Assembly: GCA_900539525.1 (NCBI GenBank)
Contig: UQCM01000002.1
Location: 1 to 64,000, forward strand
Origin: an uncultured Blautia sp.
GTDB lineage: Bacteria; Bacillota; Clostridia; Lachnospirales; Lachnospiraceae
DNA: 64,000 bases
Direction: 5' to 3'
Shown: one piece after another, positions 8,202-17,523 of the stretch
Numbering within the stretch: position 1 is the stretch's first letter
Layout: every line of letters begins with the position of its first letter
The notes under the pieces: model-generated
Databases searched by the model: none
What the model was told of the DNA's origin: nothing
The model's input: only the letters and a program-made list of their open reading frames with translations
Made by a program: the position numbers and the translations under genes

Positions 8202-9196
8202 AACTCAATTATTTCATCTTCAGAAAAATCTCTTACCGCAACTTTTCCTATTACATCACGCCATTTCATAGGGGAAATCCCTGTTCCTGGTCTTTTCGTA
8301 GTGAGATTATCCTCTGAAAAAGTCTCTCCTTTTTTTATTATTCTACTGGCAACAATACTTTTTCGAGCAACTGCTTTATTTGCTAGTTCAGATGGTGAAG
8401 GTTCCTTTTTTCCATCTCCTATTGCACACTCAATATTACGAATTGCCACAACCATTTGTTTGAGTTCAACAGGATTCAAGCTGGCCTTATGATCAGGCCC
8501 TTCCATCCTTTTATCCAAGGTAAAATGCTTTTCTATAACTGTAGCTCCCATCGCAACTGCGGCAATTGGAACTTCTATCCCCTGTGTATGATCAGAGTAT
8601 CCAACTTCTTTATGCAAAGCATCCCTAATCGTATTCATTGCACTTAAATTAACATGTTCATATGGCGTTGGATATTGAGTATTACAATGTAGAAGAACTA
8701 TTTCTGATGTTCCATTTTTTTCTAAAACATCAATGGCTTCTCTTATTTCTTGAATATTACAAATTCCAGAGGACATAATTACTTTTCTCTTTGTCCTAGC
8801 AATAGCTTCCAAATATGGTAGGTTTGTTACTTCACCAGAAGGCACTTTCCAAAAATCCATGTCAAACTTTTCTAAAAAATAAATACTATCTAAATCAAAC
8901 GGAGTTGATATGAAACCAATTCCCACTTCTTTGCAATAGTCTCTTAAAGCAATGAAATTCTGTTCACTCAATGTGAGCTTCTGTAACATTTCTAATTGTG
9001 TTTCATTTGATCCCGTATTTTCCTTCTGATATTCTGCTTTTTCAGCATATTTAGAAACTAATTGTTGTGGATTAAATGTTTGAAATTTTACATAATCCAC
9101 ACCTGCCTCTTTTGCGGCATCAACCATCTTTTTGGCAAGTTCAAAACTTCCATTATGGTTCACACCTGCTTCTGCAATGATACACACGTGTTTCAT
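8198..9196 (-). CDS. legI: Nonulosonic acid synthase (legionaminate synthase, LegI/NeuB family)
   Basis: Length 332 aa. It starts CIIAEAGVNHNGSFELAKK and has KFQTFNPQQLVSKYAEKAEY, STPFDLDSI, KVPSGEVTNLPYLE, LHCNTQYPTPYEHVNL and GYSDHTQG, all typical of the TIM-barrel NeuB fold. The last 60 residues are a SAF/antifreeze-like domain (ARKSIVASRIIKKGETF, KRPGTGISP). It condenses phosphoenolpyruvate with the six-carbon sugar from LegG. The legH stop is 12 bp upstream and legG overlaps downstream. The NTQYPTP(x)E(x)VNL stretch fits legionaminate-type members, but specificity is inferred mainly from context. Confidence 0.9.
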   Translation of the reverse strand: MKHVCIIAEAGVNHNGSFELAKKMVDAAKEAGVDYVKFQTFNPQQLVSKYAEKAEYQKENTGSNETQLEMLQKLTLSEQNFIALRDYCKEVGIGFISTPFDLDSIYFLEKFDMDFWKVPSGEVTNLPYLEAIARTKRKVIMSSGICNIQEIREAIDVLEKNGTSEIVLLHCNTQYPTPYEHVNLSAMNTIRDALHKEVGYSDHTQGIEVPIAAVAMGATVIEKHFTLDKRMEGPDHKASLNPVELKQMVVAIRNIECAIGDGKKEPSPSELANKAVARKSIVASRIIKKGETFSEDNLTTKRPGTGISPMKWRDVIGKVAVRDFSEDEIIEL

Positions 9197-9208
9197 ACCT
9201 TCACCACC

Positions 9209-9778
9209 CTATCGAATCGTAATTCCTGCAGGAATAATTTGCCTCGGTACGATTTTTCTACACTGGATAACAGTTGAATTCGCTCCAATAAAAGCAGCTT
9301 CTCCAACTTCAACCTGACCACATAAAACTGCTGAAACCGCTACATGTGAAAAATCTCCCACAACACATTCATGTTCTATCAATGCCATTGTGTTGACTAT
9401 TACCATTTTACCAATTCGAGCCTCTGCATTTACAACCGCATATTTCCCGACAAATGTACCTTCACCTAAAGAAGCGCTATCTGATATTATGGCAGACGGA
9501 TCGATAATCGGTGGAAATTCAAAACCAATCTGTTTCAGGTTCATATATATTTTCTGTCGGGATTTGCCTTTTCCAAGATAACCGATACAAAGTGCAATAT
9601 TTCGAATACCTCTATCATAGTAATCTTCAAGCACCTCGTCCGTTCCCAAATATGGGTAAGATGATTCATATTTTTGAAAATCTGTATACCCAATAATTCT
9701 ATACTTTCCTTGTCGCTCTATGCAATCTGCGACACTTTTGGCGTGACCGCCATATCCTACCAGAATGATATCTTTCAT
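9209..9778 (-). CDS. legH: Sugar N-acetyltransferase of the legionaminic pathway (LegH/PglD/NeuD-type)
   Basis: Length 189 aa. The N-terminal PglD-like start is IILVGYGGHAKSVADCIE. Hexapeptide repeats follow (IISDSASLGEGTFVGKYAVV, ARIGKMVIVNTMALIEHECV). IEHECVVG carries the His-Glu-type active-site pattern of PglD. In the Leg pathway this enzyme acetylates the 4-amino group produced by LegC. It sits between the PtmE-like nucleotidyltransferase (3-bp gap) and legI (12-bp gap), exactly in the usual pathway cluster. Confidence 0.8.
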   Translation of the reverse strand: MKDIILVGYGGHAKSVADCIERQGKYRIIGYTDFQKYESSYPYLGTDEVLEDYYDRGIRNIALCIGYLGKGKSRQKIYMNLKQIGFEFPPIIDPSAIISDSASLGEGTFVGKYAVVNAEARIGKMVIVNTMALIEHECVVGDFSHVAVSAVLCGQVEVGEAAFIGANSTVIQCRKIVPRQIIPAGITIR

Positions 9779-9781
9779 ATA

Positions 9782-10858
9782 TTAATTTGAAACAATATTT
9801 AGTTTCTCCTCCATCCGCTTCATTTCACTAAACTCACCCATGTCTAAGAAGGAATCTTCGCTAACTGGATACATGCCTACTTTTCCGCCACGCTTCATGA
9901 CCGCTTCTACAAGATGTGTCATATGAAACATAGTATCATCTGGAATTAGTTCAATTGTATCAGGATTAATTACGTACATTCCAGTGTTGATAAAATATGA
10001 GAGTTTGGGTTTCTCTTCAATACTGATGAGTTCCCCATTTTCGCCAGAGTGTAACACTCCATAAGGAACTTGAATATTCTTTAGTGCTGACACCATCGTA
10101 ATAACATTTCCAGATTTTATGTGGTAATCATAAAGATCTCCGTAATCTGCTAAAATTAACGCATCACAATTTGCAATAAATAAGGGTTTATCAAATTTTT
10201 TATCTATCAGCTTTATACTTCCACCTGTACCTAATGGCTTATTCTCTTCCACATACTCAATGTCATAAGATGGATTAATATCAGAAAAGTAGGATCGGAT
10301 CATCCCTTTTTTATAATTTACAGTCATGTAAAACTCATTAATTCCATATTCAACAAAACAATTAAGAATACGTTCAACAATAGGTGTATCACCTATTGGA
10401 ATCAACGGTTTTGGAAGAATCTTTGTAAATGGATACAATCTTGTTCCCTTGCCACCAGCCATAATAACTACAGGAACTGATGATAAATCTTTTTTTAAAG
10501 TACCAGTCTCGTCCTGATCTTCGTCAGATAAAAGAAGAACATCAAGGATTCTCATGCTATTATCAATAATCGGTATTGCTGTTATTACCTCCTGCTGCAT
10601 ATAAGATTTTGCTTTTATCTTTTCTTCTTGAAAAAGGTACTTCGGAGATAAAGCCATTGCTTTTTCCACAGAAGCATTTAAATCTCCAGCTTTAAGAATC
10701 CATCTTCTAATATCACCATCAGTCAGAGAGCCTTTTAACTTTCCATTTTCATCTGTTATAAACAGAATCCCTTTTGCATTGGCATCAATCAACCCCATAG
10801 CATCAACTATTGATAATGTATCTAGTCCAATAAATTTAGATAATCGATCTTTAGTCAA
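9782..10858 (-). CDS. ptmE: CBS-domain nucleotidyltransferase (PtmE-type, GDP-sugar supply for legionaminic acid)
   Basis: No well-placed ATG exists. The best start is TTG (complement 10856-10858), 7-8 nt after GGAGG, giving about 358 aa and overlapping the legC stop by 8 bp. Residues 1-115 form a CBS pair (ILFITDENGKLKGSLTDGDIRR, DVLLLSD region). The rest is a sugar-1-phosphate nucleotidyltransferase: VVIMAGGKGTRLYPFTK, LPKPLIPIGDTPI, PLGTGGSI, NCDAL, NTGMYVI. In Campylobacter, PtmE makes GDP-GlcN from GlcN-1-P to start the legionaminic pathway. GDP specificity here is inferred from synteny. Confidence 0.82.
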   Translation of the reverse strand: MTKDRLSKFIGLDTLSIVDAMGLIDANAKGILFITDENGKLKGSLTDGDIRRWILKAGDLNASVEKAMALSPKYLFQEEKIKAKSYMQQEVITAIPIIDNSMRILDVLLLSDEDQDETGTLKKDLSSVPVVIMAGGKGTRLYPFTKILPKPLIPIGDTPIVERILNCFVEYGINEFYMTVNYKKGMIRSYFSDINPSYDIEYVEENKPLGTGGSIKLIDKKFDKPLFIANCDALILADYGDLYDYHIKSGNVITMVSALKNIQVPYGVLHSGENGELISIEEKPKLSYFINTGMYVINPDTIELIPDDTMFHMTHLVEAVMKRGGKVGMYPVSEDSFLDMGEFSEMKRMEEKLNIVSN

Positions 10859-12029
10859 CGACAAAACCTCCCAGTACATCCTTAATCTGCTCAACAACAT
10901 ACTCAATTTCTTCTTTTGTAATCTGGGTACTAGAAGGGAAATTCAAAATTCTTGCAGCGTAATAAGGAGCCTTTTCAAGTTTATAAGTCACCTCATTCTG
11001 ATAAGGTACCTGCTCATTAATAAGTCCCCAAATCGCTCGCGTCTGAACTCCTCTTTCTTCAAGTCCTATGATAATCTCACGCATTGTTGCTTTTACTTTA
11101 TCTCTATTAATCTCTAAGGAATAGAACCACTTGTTTGAAGAAGTTCCTTCTCTGAATCCAATCATTTTACCAAGTTCAAAACCTTCAAAGAGTTTACAAT
11201 ACAGGTCATAATTATCCTGTTTCCTCTTAATAAACTCAGGAAGTTCTTCCATTTGAGCAACACCAAGAGCTGCCTGCAGATTTGTCATTCGGTAGTTGTA
11301 TCCAACCTCATCGTGAATATAGTAGTGCGGATCATTCTTTGCCTGAGTTGAAAGATAACGAATATGGTCAACTACTTCACTTTTATTAGCTGTAACAGCA
11401 CCACCGCCGCCAGTGGTGATAATTTTATTGCCATTAAAGGAGTATGCACCATAGTCACCAATTGTTCCGGCATACTTACCTGCCATAGGACCATCCGTAT
11501 AATATGTACCAAGTGCCTCAGTTGCATCTTCTATTACCTTCAGATTATATTTTTCAGCAATTTCCATAATAGAAACCATATCGGCCATATTACCAAAAAC
11601 ATGCACTACAATAATAGCTTTGACAGCCTGTCCATTGAATCTAAGCACGCCTTCCTCAAACGCACAGTCCTCTTCGCAGAACTGTCTCAATTTAATTGGA
11701 TCCATACAAAAACTATTATCACAATCCATAAATACCGGAGTGGCAAACTGATACTTAACAGGATTTACGGCTGCAATAAAAGTAAGAGTAGGAACGATAA
11801 CCACGTCACCTGGATTAACACCCGCGTCTACCAAAGAAAGATGCAACGCCGATGTTCCACTCTGGCATGCCGCTACATTATCAGTATGAAGAAACTCTGC
11901 CATCTGCTTTTCCAACTTAGTAATATATGCCCCACCTGTAGAAACCCAGCCCTGTTCGAGGGCGTCATCCACATATTTTTTTTCATTACCTCCAAAATTG
12001 GGAATTGATAATGGAATATATTTACTCAT
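10851..12029 (-). CDS. legC: PLP-dependent sugar aminotransferase (LegC family)
   Basis: Length 392 aa. A DegT/DnrJ/EryC1 fold: CQSGTSALHLSLVDAGV, PTLTFIAAVNPVKYQ, VIEDATEALGTYY and the PLP-lysine region YSFNGNKIITTGGGGA, then YNYRMTNLQAALGVAQME. LegC adds the 4-amino group to the 4-keto intermediate made by LegB. It has a strong ribosome site (GAGGAGA) 8 bp before ATG and lies 21 bp after legB. The stop overlaps the TTG start of the next gene, suggesting coupling. Confidence 0.9.
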   Translation of the reverse strand: MSKYIPLSIPNFGGNEKKYVDDALEQGWVSTGGAYITKLEKQMAEFLHTDNVAACQSGTSALHLSLVDAGVNPGDVVIVPTLTFIAAVNPVKYQFATPVFMDCDNSFCMDPIKLRQFCEEDCAFEEGVLRFNGQAVKAIIVVHVFGNMADMVSIMEIAEKYNLKVIEDATEALGTYYTDGPMAGKYAGTIGDYGAYSFNGNKIITTGGGGAVTANKSEVVDHIRYLSTQAKNDPHYYIHDEVGYNYRMTNLQAALGVAQMEELPEFIKRKQDNYDLYCKLFEGFELGKMIGFREGTSSNKWFYSLEINRDKVKATMREIIIGLEERGVQTRAIWGLINEQVPYQNEVTYKLEKAPYYAARILNFPSSTQITKEEIEYVVEQIKDVLGGFVVD

Positions 12030-12050
12030 ATTTTGTCTCCTCTTTGCAAC

Positions 12051-13259
12051 TTACATCTTGCTGTCTAATGACTTTCCAGTCTCAAAATGTTCAAAGTTTG
12101 GTAGATATGCTTTCATAATTGCAACGACTTCCTCCTTTGTTGTTTCTTCTTTTTCAAATACTGCTGTCAATTCATCAAACAATACTTTAACTTTCTCTTT
12201 GTCCGGAATTGGTTTATCAGTTACAACTCCAAGTGCTTTTAATCTATCTAAATCAGCTTTTTCACTATCTGTGTAAAACTCTTCATATGCTTTTTCACCT
12301 GATGTATCCGATCCTGAATAATGAACCGGATATAGATTGCTTCCTTTTTTAAGTTCTTCTGCTTTTTCAATAGCCTCCTCATCAGAAACACATTCTAAAA
12401 CTTCATAACCATGTTCCTGAAGAAGGGCTGTTGCAATTTTATCAAAAGTCATCATCTGCTCTTCTTCAAGTCTTGGAAAAAAAATCTCTCTATTATTTCC
12501 CAACATACAAGACAACATGCAAATCTGACCACTTTCTTCAGGAGAAACAAAATATCTCTTTACATCTGAAGGTGCTGAGATAGGCTGCAATTTCTGAAGT
12601 CTTGTAATGAACCCAGCCGGTAATGACCCATTAGAAAATGCTACATTTGCAAATCTTGCTGTTTTTACAGGAAACTTGTCAGAATATGCAAAAATTACAT
12701 CTTCCATAATTCGCTTGCTAGCTCCCATAATATTAACAGGGTTTGCTGCCTTATCTGTTGAAACACAGAAATACTCTTCCGGTGGGAACTCTGAAAGAAG
12801 ATCAAGTAGCAGTTTCGCATGAAGAACATTGTTCTGAAGAAGCGCTTCTACTGAGTAGATATCTTTCTCAGAACGAACATGCTTATGCGCTGAAAAATTC
12901 CCTACTACATCAAAGCCTCCACGATTGCGGAACATCTTTTCGAACACAGGAGATGCGAAGTCCATCGGATAGGTAACATAATCTTCTGGTACATACATGC
13001 CCTTTGTAGATCGGAGATCGCGTGTCAATTCAGCAAGCGCATTTTCATTTGTATCAACCACAACTAACGAAGCTGGCTTAAATGGAAGAACAGCTTTTAT
13101 AAACGATGATCCTATTGTTCCAGCTCCACCAACTACTAAAACCGACTTTCCCTCAATCTTCTTTGTTAGCAGATCTCTATTGTTCTCGATATCCTTCAAG
13201 AACATGCTCTGAGGTCTTTTTGTTACATATTTTCCTATAAATTGATTTAAATCGAACAT
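12051..13259 (-). CDS. legB: Nucleotide-sugar 4,6-dehydratase (LegB-type, CapD/FlaA1 fold)
   Basis: The start at MFDLNQFIGK (ATG complement 13257-13259) has GAGGTGGG just upstream; a longer in-frame start would overlap the preceding gene. Length about 402 aa. It has an unusual 40-residue N-terminal extension before VVGGAGTIGSSFIKAVL, then FSAHKHVRSEKD, STDKAANPVNIMGASKR (Met in place of catalytic Tyr) and YFVSPEESGQICMLSCML. The C-terminal helical region is also long. Dehydration of GDP- or UDP-GlcNAc to the 4-keto-6-deoxy sugar is the expected reaction, providing LegC's substrate. Confidence 0.85.
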   Translation of the reverse strand: MFDLNQFIGKYVTKRPQSMFLKDIENNRDLLTKKIEGKSVLVVGGAGTIGSSFIKAVLPFKPASLVVVDTNENALAELTRDLRSTKGMYVPEDYVTYPMDFASPVFEKMFRNRGGFDVVGNFSAHKHVRSEKDIYSVEALLQNNVLHAKLLLDLLSEFPPEEYFCVSTDKAANPVNIMGASKRIMEDVIFAYSDKFPVKTARFANVAFSNGSLPAGFITRLQKLQPISAPSDVKRYFVSPEESGQICMLSCMLGNNREIFFPRLEEEQMMTFDKIATALLQEHGYEVLECVSDEEAIEKAEELKKGSNLYPVHYSGSDTSGEKAYEEFYTDSEKADLDRLKALGVVTDKPIPDKEKVKVLFDELTAVFEKEETTKEEVVAIMKAYLPNFEHFETGKSLDSKM

Positions 13260-13282
13260 ATTTCCCACCTCGCATTGTATAC

Positions 13283-14674
13283 TTACGTTAAGCTGTGAAT
13301 AATATTGCAAAATGCGTGAGACACTTTCTCAATATTATCCGCTGATTGAAAATCAGTCTTTGCAAAATATGCACTTCCATCATATACGTTAGAAAAGCAT
13401 TCACATAAATATTTAATAATATCTTCCCTCGTTGGCTGTACCCAATTCTCCAAAGCTTCAGTGAGCTGCAAATAAACATCTTCCAGAAAAACGATTCCAG
13501 GTGCATTATCGAAATAAATATGTCCTCCCAAGATCACAGGCTTTCGAAGTAGCATGGCCTCCCAGCCGGCAGTTCCAGTAAGTGTGATAACTGCTTGAGA
13601 TTTCTTGATCAATTCCATTGATGAAAAGAAAGGATCTACCATTACAACATTTGGATACATTTTTAACTGCTTATAAAACGTTACGTCTCTATGCCCAAGA
13701 AGTGCATAGTGTTCTTTCACATATAATTTTGTATCCGCAGGCAAACTTTTTGCAATTGAGTCGATGAAAAAAAGTTGCTTTTCATATTTTTGTGCACATA
13801 CTATTGTAGATGCTTCTGGTTGATAATGAAGCGGATAATACACAAACTTGCATTTCAAATTTGGATTACTATAATACTTTTTTTCTATCCTGTACTTAAA
13901 ATAGAAGAAAAACCTCTCAAGAAAATACCTGTAATACTTATAGTTCATATAATCAAATGGATTATGATATTCTTTATTTATGTATAAATACATAGCATAA
14001 ACTATCCATTTAATTTCAAACTTCGGCTTTGTTTTGACATACGACATGATAGCAGATGTTCCCGTAGAAGATTCAAATCGGGTTAGATAATCCTCTGCTT
14101 TAGCAATTATCTCCTTACTAAATTGTTTACTAACATAATCAGGATCAAATCCGAACATATGTTGATATGGATCCGTAAAAAAGTAATGATTTGTTGTTTC
14201 GGCTTTACGAAAATTCATTTGCCCTATATAGGTTACATTAAATTCTTTTCCAACCAAATATGCTGCGTATGACTGCAACGTTGCTATTGTTTCATCATAG
14301 TAAAACTGATACTCATTTTCAGAAAACAGTTGTTCAAAAAATCGAAATAAAGCAACAGTCATCTTTGTTGCATATTGATAGTCAGCTTTAATCAAGAAAC
14401 GATCTGTATAGATATACTGCCAAATGGGCGAACACTCATATTTACTCTCAATTAAGCTTAATTCATTTTCATCTATTTTATTCCATTCTTTTTGCACAAA
14501 TGAAGCTATGCAATATACATCAGTACCTGGATTCTTTGATAGGAACTTAGCTTTATTAATTTCATTATCAACAACAAAACCAGCTTCCAAATCAGGAATC
14601 TCTTTCTTCATCTGTCTGAAAATTTTAGGGGATACAATACCATACGATGATCTTGCGGAAAAACATATCCTCAT
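13283..14674 (-). CDS. KpsC/KpsS-like capsule glycosyltransferase; candidate legionaminic acid transferase
   Basis: Length 463 aa. The N-terminal 200 residues are poorly recognisable. The second half resembles Capsule_synth/KpsC-type transferases: LYVKEHYALLGHRD, a YPNVVMVDPFFSSMELI stretch, then ITLTGTAGWEAMLLRKPVI. KpsC and KpsS domains use CMP-Kdo. Because this gene immediately precedes legB in the operon and nonulosonic acids are likewise CMP-activated, I infer that it transfers legionaminic acid. Its start overlaps the wzy stop by 4 nt (ATGA). No signal peptide is visible, so it is probably cytoplasmic or peripheral. Confidence 0.6.
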   Translation of the reverse strand: MRICFSARSSYGIVSPKIFRQMKKEIPDLEAGFVVDNEINKAKFLSKNPGTDVYCIASFVQKEWNKIDENELSLIESKYECSPIWQYIYTDRFLIKADYQYATKMTVALFRFFEQLFSENEYQFYYDETIATLQSYAAYLVGKEFNVTYIGQMNFRKAETTNHYFFTDPYQHMFGFDPDYVSKQFSKEIIAKAEDYLTRFESSTGTSAIMSYVKTKPKFEIKWIVYAMYLYINKEYHNPFDYMNYKYYRYFLERFFFYFKYRIEKKYYSNPNLKCKFVYYPLHYQPEASTIVCAQKYEKQLFFIDSIAKSLPADTKLYVKEHYALLGHRDVTFYKQLKMYPNVVMVDPFFSSMELIKKSQAVITLTGTAGWEAMLLRKPVILGGHIYFDNAPGIVFLEDVYLQLTEALENWVQPTREDIIKYLCECFSNVYDGSAYFAKTDFQSADNIEKVSHAFCNIIHSLT

Positions 14675-15879
14675 AACTTCATTTCCTCCTCATAAACTAG
14701 TGAGTGCGTTAGTAAGGCAACAATAGGGGTCGCATATTGAACCATATATATGGTATAACTCCAACTTGCTTCATAGAACATGCTACATAAATAAGAAACG
14801 CTCGTGCAAAGACAAATGGATTCTGTCGCAGATAACGATCTGTTAGTAATAACATTCTTGATTGTCTTTATCACAAAGTAAACAAACATGAGTACAAACA
14901 GAACACCGCCTTTATAAACAAGATTGTACAAACCAGTATGTAATGCATTAATTAATCTTTCACCCTGAACATAATGGCCAATACCTTGTCCAAAAAAAAC
15001 ATCGCTAGAATTTAAAACTGCAAATACGGCTTGAGCCTCTCGAGCTCTATCATATTCCAACGCGCCTCCTTGTGATCCAAATCTATCAATCATTGCTGAT
15101 AATAGAGCCCTAGAATATGGAATAGCATACGCAATACCCAAGATAATCAATAAAGAAATAATTATTTTAAATATAGCAAACTGATTTTTCTTATTTCCTC
15201 TAGTATTACAAAATAACTCTGAAACTATTATAATTAAAATTGAATTAACCATCGATGCCCGCTTAATGAACAACAACCCCAATGTAGCGTAAGCCATAAA
15301 TGAGCCATAGCCTAGAACTTTGTTTTTTCCAGTAATATGTGAATATGGATACATGAAAGCAAAAACTGAGCCCGATGCCCACCACAAGTAGTATGGCAAA
15401 CTCCACAAGCCAAGCCTTTGTCCTTCTGATGCAACTGCGTAACTAAAGTTATAATTTGCTAATGCGAAAAATCCCATTATAATACTGACAAATGCAATTT
15501 TCTTCATGATTTCTATATAGTTATCAAAAAACACCCCATCAGCAAATAGTATTCCAACTCCTACATACATTACAAAGCGCAAGTCTTGTGATAAGAATAT
15601 ATTAATACTTGTACCTTGACTATAAAAATCACTTTTAAATGCACCCACAATAGACAGATATATAATAAACAAAATCCATAAACCCAAGTACATTTTGACT
15701 TTTTTATTGAAACAGATACTATAACCCACAAGAATTGCTAGGAAACCGAAAACAAGCGAAATGCCGTATAAAACATATTTTATCGATTCAGGCAGAATTC
15801 CAGCAAAATGAAGAGCAATTCCAGTCGCATATGCCATATATGCGCTCCCCAGTACAATATTTTTATATGAAATTACCAT
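14671..15879 (-). CDS. wzy: Wzy-like polysaccharide polymerase (O-antigen ligase/polymerase family)
   Basis: The start is set at MVISYKNIVL (ATG complement 15877-15879) because AAAGGGG lies 8 nt upstream; a longer frame from about 15963 has a weaker site. About 402 aa with roughly ten hydrophobic segments (for example YVLYGISLVFGFLAILVGYS, WILFIIYLSIVGAF, ILIIIVSELF, IISLLIILGIAYAIPYS) and a larger hydrophilic loop containing VFFGQGIGHYVQGERLINA near residues 310-330. This matches integral-membrane Wzy proteins that polymerise undecaprenyl-linked repeat units outside the membrane. Sequence conservation in this family is low, so the call rests on topology and position next to Wzx. Confidence 0.75.
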   Translation of the reverse strand: MVISYKNIVLGSAYMAYATGIALHFAGILPESIKYVLYGISLVFGFLAILVGYSICFNKKVKMYLGLWILFIIYLSIVGAFKSDFYSQGTSINIFLSQDLRFVMYVGVGILFADGVFFDNYIEIMKKIAFVSIIMGFFALANYNFSYAVASEGQRLGLWSLPYYLWWASGSVFAFMYPYSHITGKNKVLGYGSFMAYATLGLLFIKRASMVNSILIIIVSELFCNTRGNKKNQFAIFKIIISLLIILGIAYAIPYSRALLSAMIDRFGSQGGALEYDRAREAQAVFAVLNSSDVFFGQGIGHYVQGERLINALHTGLYNLVYKGGVLFVLMFVYFVIKTIKNVITNRSLSATESICLCTSVSYLCSMFYEASWSYTIYMVQYATPIVALLTHSLVYEEEMKL

Positions 15880-15996
15880 GGCCAGCCCCTTTCTATAGTA
15901 TTTTATTGAGTAATATCCGTAATCTAGAAATGCGTTATTGAATACTACTAGATTAAGAGTCACACCACATTCAGTTTACATTGTGTGCTACATCTA

Positions 15997-17442
15997 TCAT
16001 TTTCCATTTAGCAATCTCTTCTTCATTACAAAAAAGCCACCCAACAATAATGTACCAATCAAGCATGCAACAACTGTGTATCTAAATACAGTTCTTGAAA
16101 TCACAGTATTAATCAGAACAATAGCAACAATTGAAATCAAAATCAATAAATATGATTTGAATGCTAATCCCCAAAAAGACTTTTTAAAAAGTTTCGAAGT
16201 ATTTATTACAAGGATAAGCGAATATACCGTATAAGATATTGCAGTACCATATGCAACAAGTTCAAGTTTAAATCCCATTTGTAAAACTAGTAAACACGAG
16301 AAAAGGACATTTGCTATACACAAACAGGATGTAGCTCTTAATAATTGTTTGTTTTTCTTAAGAATTGTGAATAAATTACCATAAACCATAGTGCCGCCGT
16401 ATATTGCTACACCAATACACAAAACCTGTGCGGCTGCAACTCCATCCACATATGCCGGCATAAACACCTGAACAAACATAGGAATTATTGTATACACAAC
16501 CATCATAACTGTACAATTAATAATTGTAATGACAAGCAAGTTCTTCTCAGTTACTTTTAAGAGTTTTTCTTCATCCCGTGTCATTCCATAATAGTTTGAC
16601 AGTTTTACATACATAACCTGTGAAACCGTTTGCGGAATTAAAACCATAACACTAAAAATCGTCTGCGCCACACTATAAAGTCCCAGTTTCTCGCTATCAC
16701 TAAAATAAAGAATTATAAACTGATCTGAAGTCATTATTAATGTCCATATTAATCCATTAATAAGTAAGGGGATTCCAGTTTTAATCATTATTAAAAGCAA
16801 TTTAGTATCATACCAAAATCTAAAAGTCTTAAATTGATTCTTCATCAAAACAATTGATGTAAGCGAAAATAGAATTAAAGCAATATAGATACCATAATAA
16901 CCCAAACAGTAAACGAACAGACCTCCGACAACGACCTGAACCAAAGTTGAAATCACATTAATTATTGAAGCCAGAAAAAAGTCCCCATGTGCTTTATATT
17001 TTGTTGTACAAATACTAACGCAATTACTTAATAAAGCAATTAAACATATTAAACAAATACCATTTGCAATCTTTACATCGATTTTTCCTAGCGCAGCAAT
17101 AATTTGGACTACAATTCCAACAACACTCCCAATAACAAAGTAGGATAAACTTATATATGTAAAGGTTGTATTCTTCAATGCTTGCATTCTGTCATCATCA
17201 TTCGCTCCAGCCGCTTGGGGATAATCTCTATTAAATGAATTTAAAACTCCTAATTGTAGAAAATTCAAATAGGTTAAAACAATATTAGCTGTTGTATATA
17301 ATCCATAATCCTTTGGAAGAACAAAGTGTCTTACAAATATTCCATAAACAAAAATGAGTACAGCATGTACACCAGTAGCGAATACTGAGATTAAGTAATC
17401 GGATTTAATCAAATTCTTTATTCTTTGTATTTTCTCAGGCAA
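15997..17442 (-). CDS. wzx: Wzx-type flippase (polysaccharide transporter family)
   Basis: Length 481 aa with 12 or more membrane segments. The start MPEKIQRIKNLIKSDYLISVFATG and the early VLPKDYGLYTTANIVLTYL are typical of PST/MATE-like flippases, as is the central NGLIWTLIMTSDQFIILYF. It translocates the lipid-linked repeat unit to the outer face for Wzy. A 117-bp gap separates it from the chosen wzy start and an 81-bp gap from the preceding glycosyltransferase. Strongly AT-rich, as expected for the serotype-specific core. Confidence 0.88.
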   Translation of the reverse strand: MPEKIQRIKNLIKSDYLISVFATGVHAVLIFVYGIFVRHFVLPKDYGLYTTANIVLTYLNFLQLGVLNSFNRDYPQAAGANDDDRMQALKNTTFTYISLSYFVIGSVVGIVVQIIAALGKIDVKIANGICLICLIALLSNCVSICTTKYKAHGDFFLASIINVISTLVQVVVGGLFVYCLGYYGIYIALILFSLTSIVLMKNQFKTFRFWYDTKLLLIMIKTGIPLLINGLIWTLIMTSDQFIILYFSDSEKLGLYSVAQTIFSVMVLIPQTVSQVMYVKLSNYYGMTRDEEKLLKVTEKNLLVITIINCTVMMVVYTIIPMFVQVFMPAYVDGVAAAQVLCIGVAIYGGTMVYGNLFTILKKNKQLLRATSCLCIANVLFSCLLVLQMGFKLELVAYGTAISYTVYSLILVINTSKLFKKSFWGLAFKSYLLILISIVAIVLINTVISRTVFRYTVVACLIGTLLLGGFFVMKKRLLNGK

Positions 17443-17523
17443 ATCGTTCTTCCTCCCATCTCAGCTCATCTCAAGATTACTTTTATCTAAAAATCCCTCT
17501 CATGCTGTATCGAGAAACTTCTC

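Noticed and set aside
13288..13506. Small minus-strand frame inside the KpsC-like gene.
   Set aside because: Fully overlapped by a coherent longer gene in another frame.
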